Both the position numbers and the translations under genes were made by a program. This document shows positions 22,990 through 35,800 of a stretch of DNA of 64,000 bases, in pieces. Below the pieces are notes generated by a model, which was not told the DNA's origin, ran no database searches, and saw nothing but the letters and a program-made list of their open reading frames with translations. The DNA lies in contig CM069432.1 of assembly GCA_035610365.1 (NCBI GenBank), positions 258,971,177 to 259,035,176 of the forward strand, in the 5' to 3' direction. Origin of the DNA: Aquatica leii. Lineage: Eukaryota > Arthropoda > Insecta > Coleoptera > Lampyridae. Numbering within the stretch: the first letter of the stretch is position 1; each line of letters opens with the position of its first letter.

Positions 22990-24420
22990 GTAGGGTGATC
23001 TACAGAAAATTGGGACTGGAGGCGCCGTTGGCCTGCTTCTTGTTATTGATCCATGGATCGTTTTATCGTAGACTGACCATATTTGTGGTGGAGCAACAGC
23101 AAACTGTCCAGAGCCGTAACGTACCTGGCGCCGAAGTGTTATGTACCGTAGTCTAATAAATTAGAAGTGCAGAAAAGATCCAAGGAGACCGTAGCGCAGG
23201 GGTGCTAGACGAATCACCTTTTGAATTAAATTTTTAAAAATTCCTAATGTGGCAGTAGTGTTGATGATAATCTTTTGATACGGCGGAATAACGTCCGCGG
23301 GTTGTAGACTTATGACCGATCTATACGGTAAGAAGCGGTTAACCCTGTGGTTACTGCCCGTAGTCACTTCACCCAATTCCGAGAGTCCATCTTGGATAGA
23401 AACTGGAAACACGACTGAACTATCGTCGCCATGTTCAATCTTTAGACAAGAAACTTAGGTACAGCCAGCGCCGGCAAATCGGAACCTAGTTTTGAAAAGA
23501 AAGGAAAGACAGAGTCCTATTGCGCAGTAGCATGATAGGGGGACTTGTCCTTCCAGGAGTAAAGCGTCTTGTGGTATCCGTACGCGGTCCAATAAACCGA
23601 GGGTCTATGTAAGTTGCCTTGCGCCTTAGACCCATAAAACGTACAGCAATCCACCTAATTCCAGTATACTGGTGTATTGATGTAAACAAGGACGAGAGCT
23701 GTACGAACATTGCAAGGTACGATTCCATTTTGTAGGATTGAGAAGACAACAACGGTGACTAGTCAAACGTGGTCCAGTAGCAATACGAGTATCTGAGGGA
23801 GATAGAGAGCCCCACCGAGAACCTTGCTATCCGGTGCTCTATTTACTGGTGTCCGGTCCATCGGAAGCTTGAGAACTAGCTTAGGCACAAGTTAGACGTC
23901 GACTTATTCGGTCGTCCGACATTAGAGTCGCTTAATACTAGAGGGATGTGCTTAGACACTCCATCCTTGCCTCGATACGCACTGCTACCTCCCTGAACTG
24001 CGCAGCAAAGATCGTACAGAAAAAAAGAATTAGAAAGTAGAACCCAAGCATTGAACTGCCGATTTCTTACTAGACTGGGTCGTGATAATAAAGGATACTG
24101 CGCACCCGGGGTGTAAGGATCAGAACCAGGATTTGCGATAGATTGTACGGCACTCTAACCAGCGCCCCACTAACACCCCCGGTCCGGTCGTAGCTATAAC
24201 ACTCCCTTCTTATTCTTGGGTGAATGACAGTGGATATGAGACACCTCCTATAAAAGACGTAATGCCTATTCCCTTACCCCGGATATCCTAACCTGGCTCA
24301 AATTCAGATCAGATCGTCCCCTATCCCCTCAGGTCATCCTTAGCCTGCTCACTGGTGTGACTATGTAGACTATTTAGAAAAAGAGACCAAAGCCTGGATT
24401 AGAACTATTTTCTTTAGTTT
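22990..24420. other. GC-richer block of unknown nature
   Basis: Roughly 45-50% GC by eye, against about one third G+C around it. Stops interrupt all frames; the longest open stretches are 83-88 codons on the minus strand and match nothing I know. No internal repeats, LTRs or RNA genes were recognised. It could be a decayed element, a foreign insert or non-coding RNA. Confidence 0.4.
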
Positions 24421-24599
24421 GCTTAAGTTTATTATTTTCGACTGTCCAGTGCTCGGCGTGCTCTGCCTTATCGCCTCTAACTTTATATATTTAAATATAA
24501 TTATTTCAGACTGATACATTATTAAAATGTAGCTGAAAGACTATCTTCTCACTGCAAAAAAATTTTTGAAAATGCAAACTTTGATTTGCTAATGAGTAT

Positions 24600-25410
24600 A
24601 CAATGAATATGGAAACGTAAGCTGGAAGGGACACGCCTTAACAACGCACCGTATCTACGAAAATTGTTACGAAATTGGAAATAGGGAGTAGATTGAATCG
24701 TAAAATGCATTTATTAGGTACTCTTCAGAATAACAGCAAAAAAATCTTTCAGAAGTTAGCAGATCATAGAAACCGTCTACGTAAATCGACGAACAAGCCC
24801 TGTGGACTGGTTCCTCACATACTGTTAGGAAATATTGCCGTGCGGATGTTTCACGCTGCCGTGATTTACAATCAAATAAAACTTTTTCATACTCACATCC
24901 TCAGGCGACACAACTTAATTTCACAAAAAAATCATGTTAATATGAACCTAAAACAACAGAATGGAAAACCATCCAGCAAAAAGGCTACAGAAGAACATAA
25001 AAGACGGTAGCACACCAGCATCAAGAACAAAGTTACGTAAATGACAAAGATCGAGTCGAACCTGCCGGTGTAATGACCACAAAACAGAAAAAGGTGCGAC
25101 TTTCAGTAACGAATCAATGATACGAATGAATGGGAATGGAATGATACAAACCAGTGCCACTACGTCCAAATGATAAAAGAGAAAACAAAGAGTAACAACC
25201 AGCAGCAACTTTGTCACCTACTTTCAAACAAACGTAACAAAAGTACGAAAAACAGCCACAGAAGAAATGATCTAAAGACAAGCGACAAGAGAGTCGAAAA
25301 AAGACAACTTTCTCTAGCAGCAGTAGAAACATTTAAGAAAATAAAGTCAAAATTAAGAAACAACGCAAAAAAACACTGTCATATCAAAGTTGCTGAATAA
25401 TTCAAAACTT
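24600..25410 (+). pseudogene. Possible transposase remnant (family uncertain)
   Basis: The frame at 24675-25010 (RKMHLLGTLQNNSKKIFQKL, LVPHILLGNIAVRMFHAAVI) is followed by Lys/Arg/Ser-rich frames to 25400. The LLGTLQNN segment is weakly reminiscent of the piggyBac L-G-T-x-R-K-N block. There are no termini or catalytic residues I could confirm. Confidence 0.25.
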
Positions 25411-26850
25411 ATTTGAATTACGCGGGTATAAAATCAGTTTTCAACGTTTCCATCTCTACAACCATTTACATACTATTGCTGAATAATGATTATACTACAA
25501 GTCAACTAATTCTGTAAGTAGCTGACTACTTACCAACTTGGGAACAATTGTCAAACTAAAATTTCAATAAACAAATTTATCTATATGCTGCAAATTATTA
25601 AATTTGGCCTTCCCAAGTACAATTTTGAAATATGAGAATATTTAAGTATAAATCACCTTGAAACAATAATCAAGGGACCAAAACAGAATACATTTATATA
25701 CCTATGTTCTTATTATCATTTAAGATATTTTAACATATTACCAATGTATCTGCAAAACCGCTATTTCATTAGTCACTTGAAGACGATATTTGATGTTGCC
25801 AAGGTTTATGTGATAAACTTATTAGATAAAAGCAACCTCATTACAGTTTAATATTGTAGTAAACACTGATAAAACCGCTATTAATCCTATACATATAAAA
25901 ATTACCTCTGTGAAACTGGGATCCTTGATAACATAATCGCTTCCCCAAACTCCCGATACCTTTTTCACCAGTACAAAGAAAAAGAAAGTTCCGAGCTGTT
26001 TTTGGTACAATACTGTTGAATAATTCTATTACAACTCGACCAGCTTAAATCAATACTGTTAATTTTTCCATAGGCGAGGACCAAAATTGTTACCTTTTTC
26101 GTCTCCAATTTTTATGTCCAGAAAGACAAAACAGTTACGCTGATTCAGAGAAGTTTCATTGCACATTATTAAATATAAATAAATATGAAAACTGTTAATT
26201 ATTAATTTTTTACATCTGTGTAATATTTGTTGATATTTATGGAACAAGATTTTCACTACTAGATGGCGTTCACAAATATATGGCGACTTATCAAAAAAAG
26301 CAACGTTGCCACTTTTTAATTAAGTTTATAATGCATAAGAAAAAAGAATTGAGTCTAATACCAACTAAAAATTGGATAATTATTGTAAAAACAATTAAAT
26401 TAAAGCATATCTACACTGTGAAAGGCCAATAATTTCGATGTATATTAAAAATTTCAGTAAAATATGTTATAACTGTAACAAACCCTGAAATTAAACAATC
26501 AATATAGATGAAAATGTAAATAGATATACTTTATTTTGCCAACACTTAGTGTTATAATATCGTAAGTAAAAATATTAAAAACAGATTATGAGATCATTGC
26601 ACATTAAAATTATCTTTTTTTTTTAATCTGTATTAAGGCAAGTACTTCATACAGAACCATCTTCGGTATATTCACTTTAGCGATTAATAAATAAATTTTA
26701 AATACTTAAGCTACATAACGAGGTCACGGTGCAAACGAAACAAACTAGCGGTATAAGGCGGCGTCCATGAATCTGAATAAGGTTTTTTTTTCTACTAAAG
26801 AACTACACACTTTTGCTCTCTAGATTTTTCAACTAAAAAAATTCGACATA
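25411..26850. other. 3' flank of CEP97, no gene recognised
   Basis: Very AT-rich. The last few hundred bases before 26853 are the likely CEP97 3' UTR, and an AATAAA on the minus strand lies near 26530. The short frames at 25822-26256 show no domain. Confidence 0.4.
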
Positions 26851-26852
26851 AA

Positions 26853-29800
26853 TTAATCGTTGTTGCCTACATTTTCTTCACTTTCCACAGTTTCAAATTC
26901 ATCTTCAATTTCACTTTTATTTTCCGATACAGTTTTAATGACACCATCAACTAAACTGCCGGCGTACTGTTTTAATTCCTGATTGGCCATATCGTTGTTA
27001 GTTTGCTTGTGTTGACTCATAGGTAGCGGAAGAGATGACGGCCTCGTTTGTTTTTGAAACGGAAAAGTTTTACCCGCTTCACCCTAATCAAAAAAATTGC
27101 GATTTTTAAAACTTCAAAAAAATTAAAATTAACAAAATTCAGTTGAGAAATACCTGAGGAGTGTGCACTGCACTGATTTCGGTTTGTGTAGCAATTGCGT
27201 TATCATTCAACTGCTGCTGCATATTTGGAGTTTGGCTAAACGTTGCCATATACTTAATTATATCTTGCATAGAACCTTGGAGTTGTTGTATCTACAAAAC
27301 GAGCGTAACCGATTACAACGAACCTCTGAAAAATACGCAACGTACTTGAGAATGAAGCATATTGCAAGTTTGGGCCAAGTCTTTCACAATTTCGGAATTT
27401 TCAAACGCGGTCGAAGAATTCAAAACATTAGTAGATTCTCCATCGGGATGTATCGTAGAAACTTTTTTCCATAGAGCATTAATCGCTTGCATTTGAAGCA
27501 TTTGTATTTTCCTTTCGCTTTCTAAAGCTACCTTAGTGGACTCCATATCGGTTGCAAGTTTTCTGAAACAACCAGTTATCGCTATTTACTACCAAATAGA
27601 AATTACTTACTTTATATACTGATCAGATCTCTGCGATTGTAGATTCTTAAACAACTCCTGCACGTATTTGTTTTTATTTCGAACATAATAACCACGCCAC
27701 ATTTTTTGTATGTAAACAGCGGCACGTTCAACTCTGTCATCGCTTGTTATGTGCATTTCGTTGTCACGGTGTTGTCTTCGTTCTTCGACTTTCATTTGTA
27801 TCGTTTGCAACTTAGCCGGACAAATTTCAGACTCGTCTTCACTGCTCAAAGACTTCTTCAAAGCAGCGTCAATCGATTTTTCCAACTCTTTGGTGCTGCA
27901 ATTAAATATTAGGTGACGCATTTGCGCTATTTAGCTGCCTTACTTAACGTTATTGTTAATTTTTCGTTGTTGATTGGGAGAATTGTGGTTACTTCGCCTC
28001 TCACCAGCCGATTTAGGTTTAATCGTTGCAATTCTTGACGGCTTTGGTGACCGAACTGGTTGTACAGTTTTGTTCGGAATGCGGTGGTGAGGTGTGTTTA
28101 ACGAAGTATTTATTCTACCAATTATCGGGGTTGGGCGATAATCAGGGCTCATCAACGATTCAGGAACCGGTACTAGTTTAGATAGTGCTTGAAGCGGACT
28201 GCTAATATCTTTAAAATTTCCAAGTTATAGAAGCATTTACCCAAGCATTACAAACCTTCGAGACATTTTTCTACAATTCCGTTTTGATGTTCGTTTCCTG
28301 TGTATTCCGATTTTGGTGTAATACTTTGACTTAATATCGTTGGATCTAGACTTTTACTCATCAAAGGCGAATTTATAGTGCTGTTATTTGAGTAACAACT
28401 CGTTGACATAACATCGGTAGATTTTGTGCTTGCAGAAAATCTTGAAGCTAAAACGTTGAAATCCATAAAATAATTAGCGTTGGTTCTTCAAAAAAAAATT
28501 AGTTTGAATTATTCAAAAAAAAACTGACAGAAAGGCGTTGTCATAGAAACGTTTTCCTAGAACCGAACTTATTTTTACAAGGCGAGCTTTGTACAAATTA
28601 AGTAAATTCAGAAAATGTTAATGAATAAATAAAGTGTGTTAACCAAGTCGGGATCTAAACTTAAAAAAAAAATATAAAAGAACATTCAAGTTTTCTTTTG
28701 CCTTAGAAAAATCCGATAAACTTCAATCGTGACTGCAGCTTCAAACTATCTAATACGATTCCCGGTCGTCGGGTTTCGCGCCCCTTTTAATCGTACATCG
28801 CCGAGTTACAGATCTTAATAGTTTTTCTAAAGTTTTCAAAGACACCGAGTGATGAAAAAAGAGAAAATCTTTGTCTAAATAAACAATACTGTAACGGATT
28901 TTAAAACTAGTTTATTTAAACTATTTAGATAGGATTACTATAATCTAATTTTTAATAAACTAACTAACACTACCAAAATGTAACGATATTTAAGAAAAAC
29001 AACTTTATATATGGCTATCGCTCGATATTTATAAACACTGTCCGCAAATAATACCTTTATATTTTTACTTTATCTGATCTAGAACATTCCGGTAATCACC
29101 TCAAATCATCTGGAATGATCTCGAAGCTTCTATGCGTTTCACAGTCCACTTACAGACGGTTCTGTTCCACAACAGGAAACTGAACGCGACACTGATAGCG
29201 GCAGTTCTCTCCATTTCGGTAACTTGCTTGAGCATAAAAGTAGCAGTCAATGAACCCGATGTTCTGCTTGACTGATAACTGCAGACCAATACTGGAACGT
29301 CTGTTCCTCGGAAGACGACTTCTAACAAATTTCGAACTGTTCTCCAATCCAGTTGATCTAGACCGCAACCAAGCTTGGGTACTGCCAATTTCTTAATGCT
29401 GTGGAACTGCATTTTTCTCTTGAGATTTCATAATGCTCGCCACAAATTTTGGTACAACGGCTTTGCATGTGAGTACTTCTTGGCGACCAGATAGAAACTG
29501 AAACGTCGGTCATCGCGTAGTTTAAGACTACTACAACCCCTCTGGACCTCTCAAGATCGTCGCTCACGCTATGTGTAATGGCGTAATCCTCGACTTGATT
29601 CCTGGTTCTGCTTGTTATTACCCTAGTTCGGACCTGGTCTTGAGTAACCTTGTTATCGCCAGCTAGCAGGGCTTGCCTCTGGGAGATATTCGGAAACGAT
29701 ATATGACGTCATTAATACGCTGCAGAACTCCATCAAAGCCCTCCCATTTCCTCTGCAACTCCGGCGACACACCACATCTTCTTTTGGGATTATAGAACCA

Positions 29801-32800
29801 CGCAAGTTGCGTCCTTGGTCGGAATGTAATTCCAACGAAACTCCAAAGTGACAAAAAAACTCTTTCACTAAAGCTGCTTCTTGATTGAGTACGGCGTAAT
29901 CCTAAGTTCATTTCGTAAGACAATTCATCGCCACCGAGATATATTTGTTTCCCGAATCAGTATGGCTACACTCTTCAAAGGGTTTCCCACGTTATACTGT
30001 TTCATTGTTGCTTAGCGGAGACCGTGCACTTACAACACCATTCCATGACGTTCTCTTTGCAGTTCACCCAATATAATCTTTCTAGTACTTCTGACACTCG
30101 ACTCTTCAGCACTACCAAGTATAGTCTGTTTTCCGTGACCTCGCCACTCTCTAGAGATCGCTTAAGACCGTCTTCCGCTCTCAGAGAGCCCCACTGTGCC
30201 CAGTACGCTTAGAGGTTTCTACCCAAATCACTCACTTTTTCCCAAGTTGGTCGTCAGCCGGTTGCTTTCCAGTTTAGAAGCAATCTTCCGCTTCTCACTC
30301 ATCACCATAGCATTTCTTCGGAGTCTTTTTTTTCAAGTCGCAAAAATGGCTGAAGTCTGCCGGACATGGTCTTCCAGACAAGGCATCAGCGTCTATAGTA
30401 GCTGCACAACCAAAGAAAACTGCGAATCTGATGTTTGTCAATTGGTCTTGGCCATGTTTGCACTGCTCCGATTTTGTCTAGGTCAGGCTTTACTCTATCT
30501 TTAGATACAAAGTAACCACGGCATTGCACTTCCTTCCTAAATACGTGGCACTTCTTTGGGTTTAGCTTCAGAGTCGTTAGAATACTTCCTTCTGGTTTTT
30601 CAACTGTTCTTCAAACGACGTTCCAACCACAAACAATTCGTCTATATAAACCAAACACGTCTTCCAAGACAATCCTCGCAAGAAGGTCTTCGATAAACGC
30701 TCAAACGTTTCAGAAGCGTTACACAGACCGAAGGGCATAACTGTGAACTACCACAAACCAGTTTCAATCGTAAACGCTGTCTTTCTACGGTCCTTGGGTT
30801 CCAATTTCACCTGTCAGTAACCATTCTTCAAATCCAACGTGGAAAACCACTGAGATCTTGACAGGGTGTATAAAGTATCGTCAAGTTCTGTGTAGTCTAC
30901 GCAAAACCTCGTTGATCCATCTTTCTTCTTTCCTTGTACCACTAGAGACACCCATGGACTAATTGAAGGTTTAATCACACCTCTCCATATACGCAATTAT
31001 TTGTTCGGCTTCTTCTCGTTTTACTAAAAGTCGGCGTGGATGTTGTATCGGCCGAGCATCTCCAGTATTCATTTTCTACTTCACCACGTCAGATGCATCA
31101 AGGCTTTAACTTTAGCCAGCTAGTCTACACTGAAATTTTGGCATTTCGAGGTAAGAATGTCTAATAGATGTTGTGACCACTTCTTCAGGGACGTAGCTTC
31201 CCTAGAATCCACATATCTCACAATTTAAGATCCTGGCGTATATTGGCCTAACCTTCTTTTTTAATGTTACAGGATCGGAGTTATCATTTAGGATTCTAGC
31301 ACCGTGTTTTCCACTCGTACTAATGTTCTGCCAACCAGTAGTCGCTTGTTTATCAATTCACCTTCTATTGGTTCAATAGCGCAAATGTAGCCCGGAGATT
31401 TCCATCCAGGCGTGCCATCACACATTCAGTCTCTCCAGACAGGATCACATCTCCACTCAATGAAACCCGGACGGCTAACTTCTCTGACGATTGAAAAGGA
31501 ATTTCTTCACCAAGAACATCGTTATTCATATCCAAATAGAACACATAATTTTTTATAACGTCCATTCCCAGGACAACTTCTTCCATGATGTCGGCTACCG
31601 ATACTTGATGGTTGAGTACTCCATTTCCCAAACATGGCCACTTTTCTAAGATAAAAACGTCTTCAGGGTTTGCTTGGCTTGGTTCACAAGTTGATTACCT
31701 AACTTTTGAGAAGTTTTTAGTTACATTTCGGTTGCTTGTTTGAGTTTTTCGATTGCTCTCACGCTTGGCAACTTCGGTTACAACATTGACACGGTCCAAA
31801 CCAGGAAGGCGTTCTTATCTTAGTATAGACTCCGGTCGTGGAAGCCTTTGCTATTACATGGTCACTTTTAATTGTCCGTAGGTATATCTTCGGTCGTCGC
31901 CGTTTGAAGACGTACCGTTACCGGTCTTCGTTGTTTCCGTGTCAACTAGTAACTGAACACTTCGTCCATTAATCTTGCCATCGAGATAAATGCTGTGCAA
32001 CTGCTCTATAGGCGATGCCATTTTAATGGTAGTTGACGGGGCATGGCTTTTGCCTCATTCGGGAAGTAGTTATCTTTGTTGATACAGTGAAAATGGCGTT
32101 TTTGAAGGCGTCAACTGCTTCTTCTGGCCACGAAAACCTATAACCATGCAGTACGTTCTTGATTTTCGAAAAAGTAAAAAAATCGTTGAGACTTAGGTCG
32201 GGACTGTACGGAGGATGGTCTCACAATTCGACGTTTTGTTGCGTTAAAAATGCAATCATCTTGAGAGCTGTGTGCAAACTTGCATTGTTTTGATAGAGGA
32301 CGATTCGTCGTTTCAGGATGGTTTTTTGAAACTCAGCGATGACTCCCGTAAACAAATGGTTGTATACCAATCGGTAGTAACAGTTCTTTGATCTTGTAGA
32401 GGACTTGTTGCTACATGACCTGCTTTTGAGACAAATTTTGCGACCATCTTTTTGGATATACTTCGAGAACGGATTACTTTTGTCGGTATTTCTTCACCTT
32501 GGAACACACAAACAGACGATTGGCGTTTATTTTCGGGTTAATATGAGTAAATCCACGATTCATCATCACTAACGATGCTGTTGTACGTTATTAATTCGTG
32601 TTCTTCGGCCAACAGATACGGTATACAACGGGAAACAATTTTATTTAATGTCAATTCTTCATGCAAAATTTTTTGAATTGAAGTCTTTGAATGTCTTCCG
32701 GGTTTGGACCGTGTCATAGTTGCAACCGAAGCTGCCAACGTTTCGCCCACTTTCGTAAGGGGCTTCATCAGGGCGTGAGATAAATCGCAAAACTCAAACA

Positions 32801-35800
32801 AGCAATCGAAATCTAACTAAGAACTTCTCAAAAGTTAGGTTATCCACTTGTAAAACAAGCCATAACCTAAACTATGAAAAGGTAAGAAAGAAAACGATAA
32901 CCTGAAAAAGCAAACGAAAATCTAACAAAGAACCACTACCGAGTTAGGTAATCAACTTGTGAACCAAGCCAGATTCTAAACTAGGTAGAAGTGACTTAAA
33001 AAGAAATAGTCTCCGTATTTAAAGGAACAGGATCGTCACGGATGATTAAGCTCGACCCTGATTGGGTTGCGGTTGCTAGGGGGCGTGTTTTTGTTAAATG
33101 ACTAATAACCGGGAACCAAAGAGGGGATAGTTCGAAACCATGATCGCGATTGAAGTTATTGGGGTGTTTGATGATTTCTATGCTTTCTCGGAATTTCCTG
33201 TTGAAAAAGAATGGAGATTTGGAAATCAACGAAACATTATCAAAATCTATCTTGTGACCTGTAGTAAAATGATGTTCAGCGACCGCAGACTTGGAAGTAT
33301 ACCTTTTCCTTATACAACGATCATGTTCTGAAATGCGAGTAATGACAGAACGACCGGTTTCACCAATGTAGACTAAACCACAAGAACATGGAATTTGGTA
33401 TACACCTTGAGATGAAAGTGTAGGAAATTTGTCTTTGGGAGAAGGAAGAATCTGAGAGATTTTGCCTGTCGAGTTGAATATGGGTTTAATACCATTCTTA
33501 CGAAGGAGTTTCCCTATTTGATCTGTAACCTTGTGAATGTAGGGTAAAAAGGCCAATTTCGGGTTGGATTCGGGAGTAGAAATGTCCTTAGGTAATCGAG
33601 TACGTGGATGTAAACGACGATTAATAACTCTATGAATATCTCGCTTGACATAACCATTGTTCACTAAGGTTCTAGTAAGATGACGGAGTTCTGAGTCTAG
33701 ATTCTCAGGTTGACAAATAGAAAAGGCACGATGGACCAAAGATTCAATGACAGAACGTTTCTGTGCAGGATGATGATGAGACGAAGCATGAAGGTATCTG
33801 TCCGTATGGGTGGGTTTGCGATAAACAGAATGGCCTAGAAGTCCGTCGGGCTTACGAGTCACAAGAACGTCAAGAAATGGAAGAGAACCATTACTTTCGA
33901 TTTCCATAGTAAATTTGATATCTAAGTGTTGATTGTTAAGATGATCAAGAAACTTAGACAATTCAAGATGACCATGAGAGTATAGATTCCGGCCGTGGAA
34001 ACCTTCGCTATTACATGAAGTCTTTGAAATCACCAACTATGCCTCAATGTCGCGATATGTCACATGTCAATCTTCCTTGATAAGTTTACGCACAGCATCG
34101 ACGTTTTCCTGGACGACGGTCGTTTATAGTTTTAGTTCCATTGTTCGAACTTTTTAAAATTCACTGTATATACACCACTATATGTATCGCACTAACACTT
34201 TTGATTTAGGACATACTAAAGATTAATTTTTAGTTGTGATATTTGCTTAGCGCCGCCTACTATGGCCTGTATACAACACTCTAAAACATGCCACGTACGT
34301 GGTCTACTTCCCCGCAGTTCCAACCGTCGCACTACTTCCTAGATGCTTCATTGTGTCTGCGCGGGTTTAGCCTAAGGCACGGGTTTGTCATCCAACGTCT
34401 TAGATCGAGCCGATCGTAGAATCTGCCGCGTTTCGCTGTCTCGAAGACCGTCTACAAAGATTTGAAAGGCCAATTGCTCCAAGAAGGAATCTAGCGCTGT
34501 TGGATACGCAAACCGTGTCAATCTGGCGATGTCAGTCACGAACTCTTGTAACCTACGCAGCTTTCCAAACTTTTTATTTGAACTTGCTTACACCTGTTGA
34601 CGATGAACATCTCATTTCTAAATGTGGAATTAAGAGTTGGTAGCTTCCTTTGACGTAGTCAGAAGCAGTCCGCAAAATTGCAAGCGGTTCTCCACGTAAA
34701 GCTACTATTAAAGACGCCGCTTTCTACTTATTGCACCAACCATTAACTATAGCTGCGACTTCAAAGTTCTTGTGGTAGGTTGATCATGGAACTTTTCCAT
34801 CAAAATTCGGAGGTACAACCTTAAACTTGCTAAGAGGTTTCTTTCCTACAATCCATTAAAACTCTTCGCTACGGCACTTCCTTCACCGTGACAATTTGAT
34901 TAACTTCTCTACAAACAGTTTCATTTTGTCTTCTAATTTATCCTCTATTGCTTCTATTTTGTCATTCATAGATGTTTCACAGAACTTGGCATATAACATA
35001 TTTGCTTGAATTTCCACTTAAACAATTTCAATTTGGTTTTCTAACCCGGTATTTGTTCTTTGATAGTTTTCATTTGACTCCCAATAGCTAGTCTTCTATT
35101 TTTCTAGTACTTTCTGAGAATTTTCAGACAGTGTTTCTTCCATTTTCTGAGAATTGTCATTTTTCTAATAAGACCACCAAAATCCATTACTTCGGGACCA
35201 AATAGGAATCAACGTCTATTTAGTTTTCTTCCAAATTTTCACAAAGCCGTTGTTGTAACACAATTTTAGTATCCCGTATTTCACACGACTGGCGAACTAA
35301 TCACTTGTTTATTTACACAATATCAAACTACCGAGCGTAAAATTGTCCCATACCTTATACCAATTATAACGAATTTTAAAACTAAAATATTTAAACAACT
35401 TTGAACCTTATATTTTTACTTTATCTGCTTCGAGGACATTCCGGTAATCACCTCGAATCATCTTGAATGATCTGAAAGCTTCTATGCGTTTCAATACTAT
35501 AATTTGTTTATGTAAAGAAATAAGTCTCAAACATCACGCCCACTGACACCTTTTTTTTGTAAATATAAATAAATATATAAAATTATTTAATACTTAAGCG
35601 TGGTGAATTTTTCGCCAACTGAAGCTTCTTTCTGGTAGACGGTGATGGATTAGGAGTTTCGGCTAAAATTACTCATGAGCAAATGAATGCAGCAACATTA
35701 AAAACTTACGATTGATTTCTTGATCTCGTAACTGCTGCTGATGGTGTTGCGCCTTGCTTAATATTAATCTTAATTTCCTATCTTCTTCGGTTTCAAGAGC

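Larger units (their letters stand above)
32692..34015 (-). mobile_element. Penelope-like retroelement, 5'-truncated, exact 13-bp target duplication
   Basis: TGAAGTCTTTGAA is present at 32679-32691 and again at 34016-34028, and lies inside the mariner transposase frame. The 1324-bp insert encodes the C-terminal part of a Penelope RT and a GIY-YIG nuclease on the minus strand. About 300 bp of terminal-repeat sequence follow, with a hammerhead-like motif. Two related TTAGGTTATNNACTTGT blocks (about 32830 and 32950) lie in that terminal part. Confidence 0.85.
32035..34250 (-). mobile_element. mariner element inserted in gypsy copy B, split by a Penelope-like element
   Basis: The N-terminal part lies upstream at about 34130-34028 ([16 protein letters not shown], then TYRDIEA). 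The rest resumes at 32691 with [16 protein letters not shown], then [12 protein letters not shown] (first catalytic Asp, about 32560) and a broken C-terminal half down to about 32040. It is a standard mariner transposase, with many stops. It lies between gypsy gag (from about 34250 up) and gypsy protease (from 32030 down). Termini were not resolved to the base. Confidence 0.72.
28890..35500 (-). mobile_element. Gypsy-type element, copy B, in CEP97 intron 6 (nested insertions inside)
   Basis: Read on the minus strand: 5' LTR remnant about 35480-35372 ending TTTTAAAATTCGTTATA; then ATTGGTATAAGG, a site shared with copy C; gag about 35330-34230 ([20 protein letters not shown]). After a mariner insertion comes the protease ([20 protein letters not shown], 32020-31920; [14 protein letters not shown], about 31550), split by a short Penelope piece. 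RT follows near 30990-30600 ([24 protein letters not shown]), then integrase about 29920-29650 ([11 protein letters not shown]), macrodomain 29588-29272 and the 3' LTR about 29110-28890. Many stops; dead. Sense orientation relative to CEP97. Confidence 0.87.
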
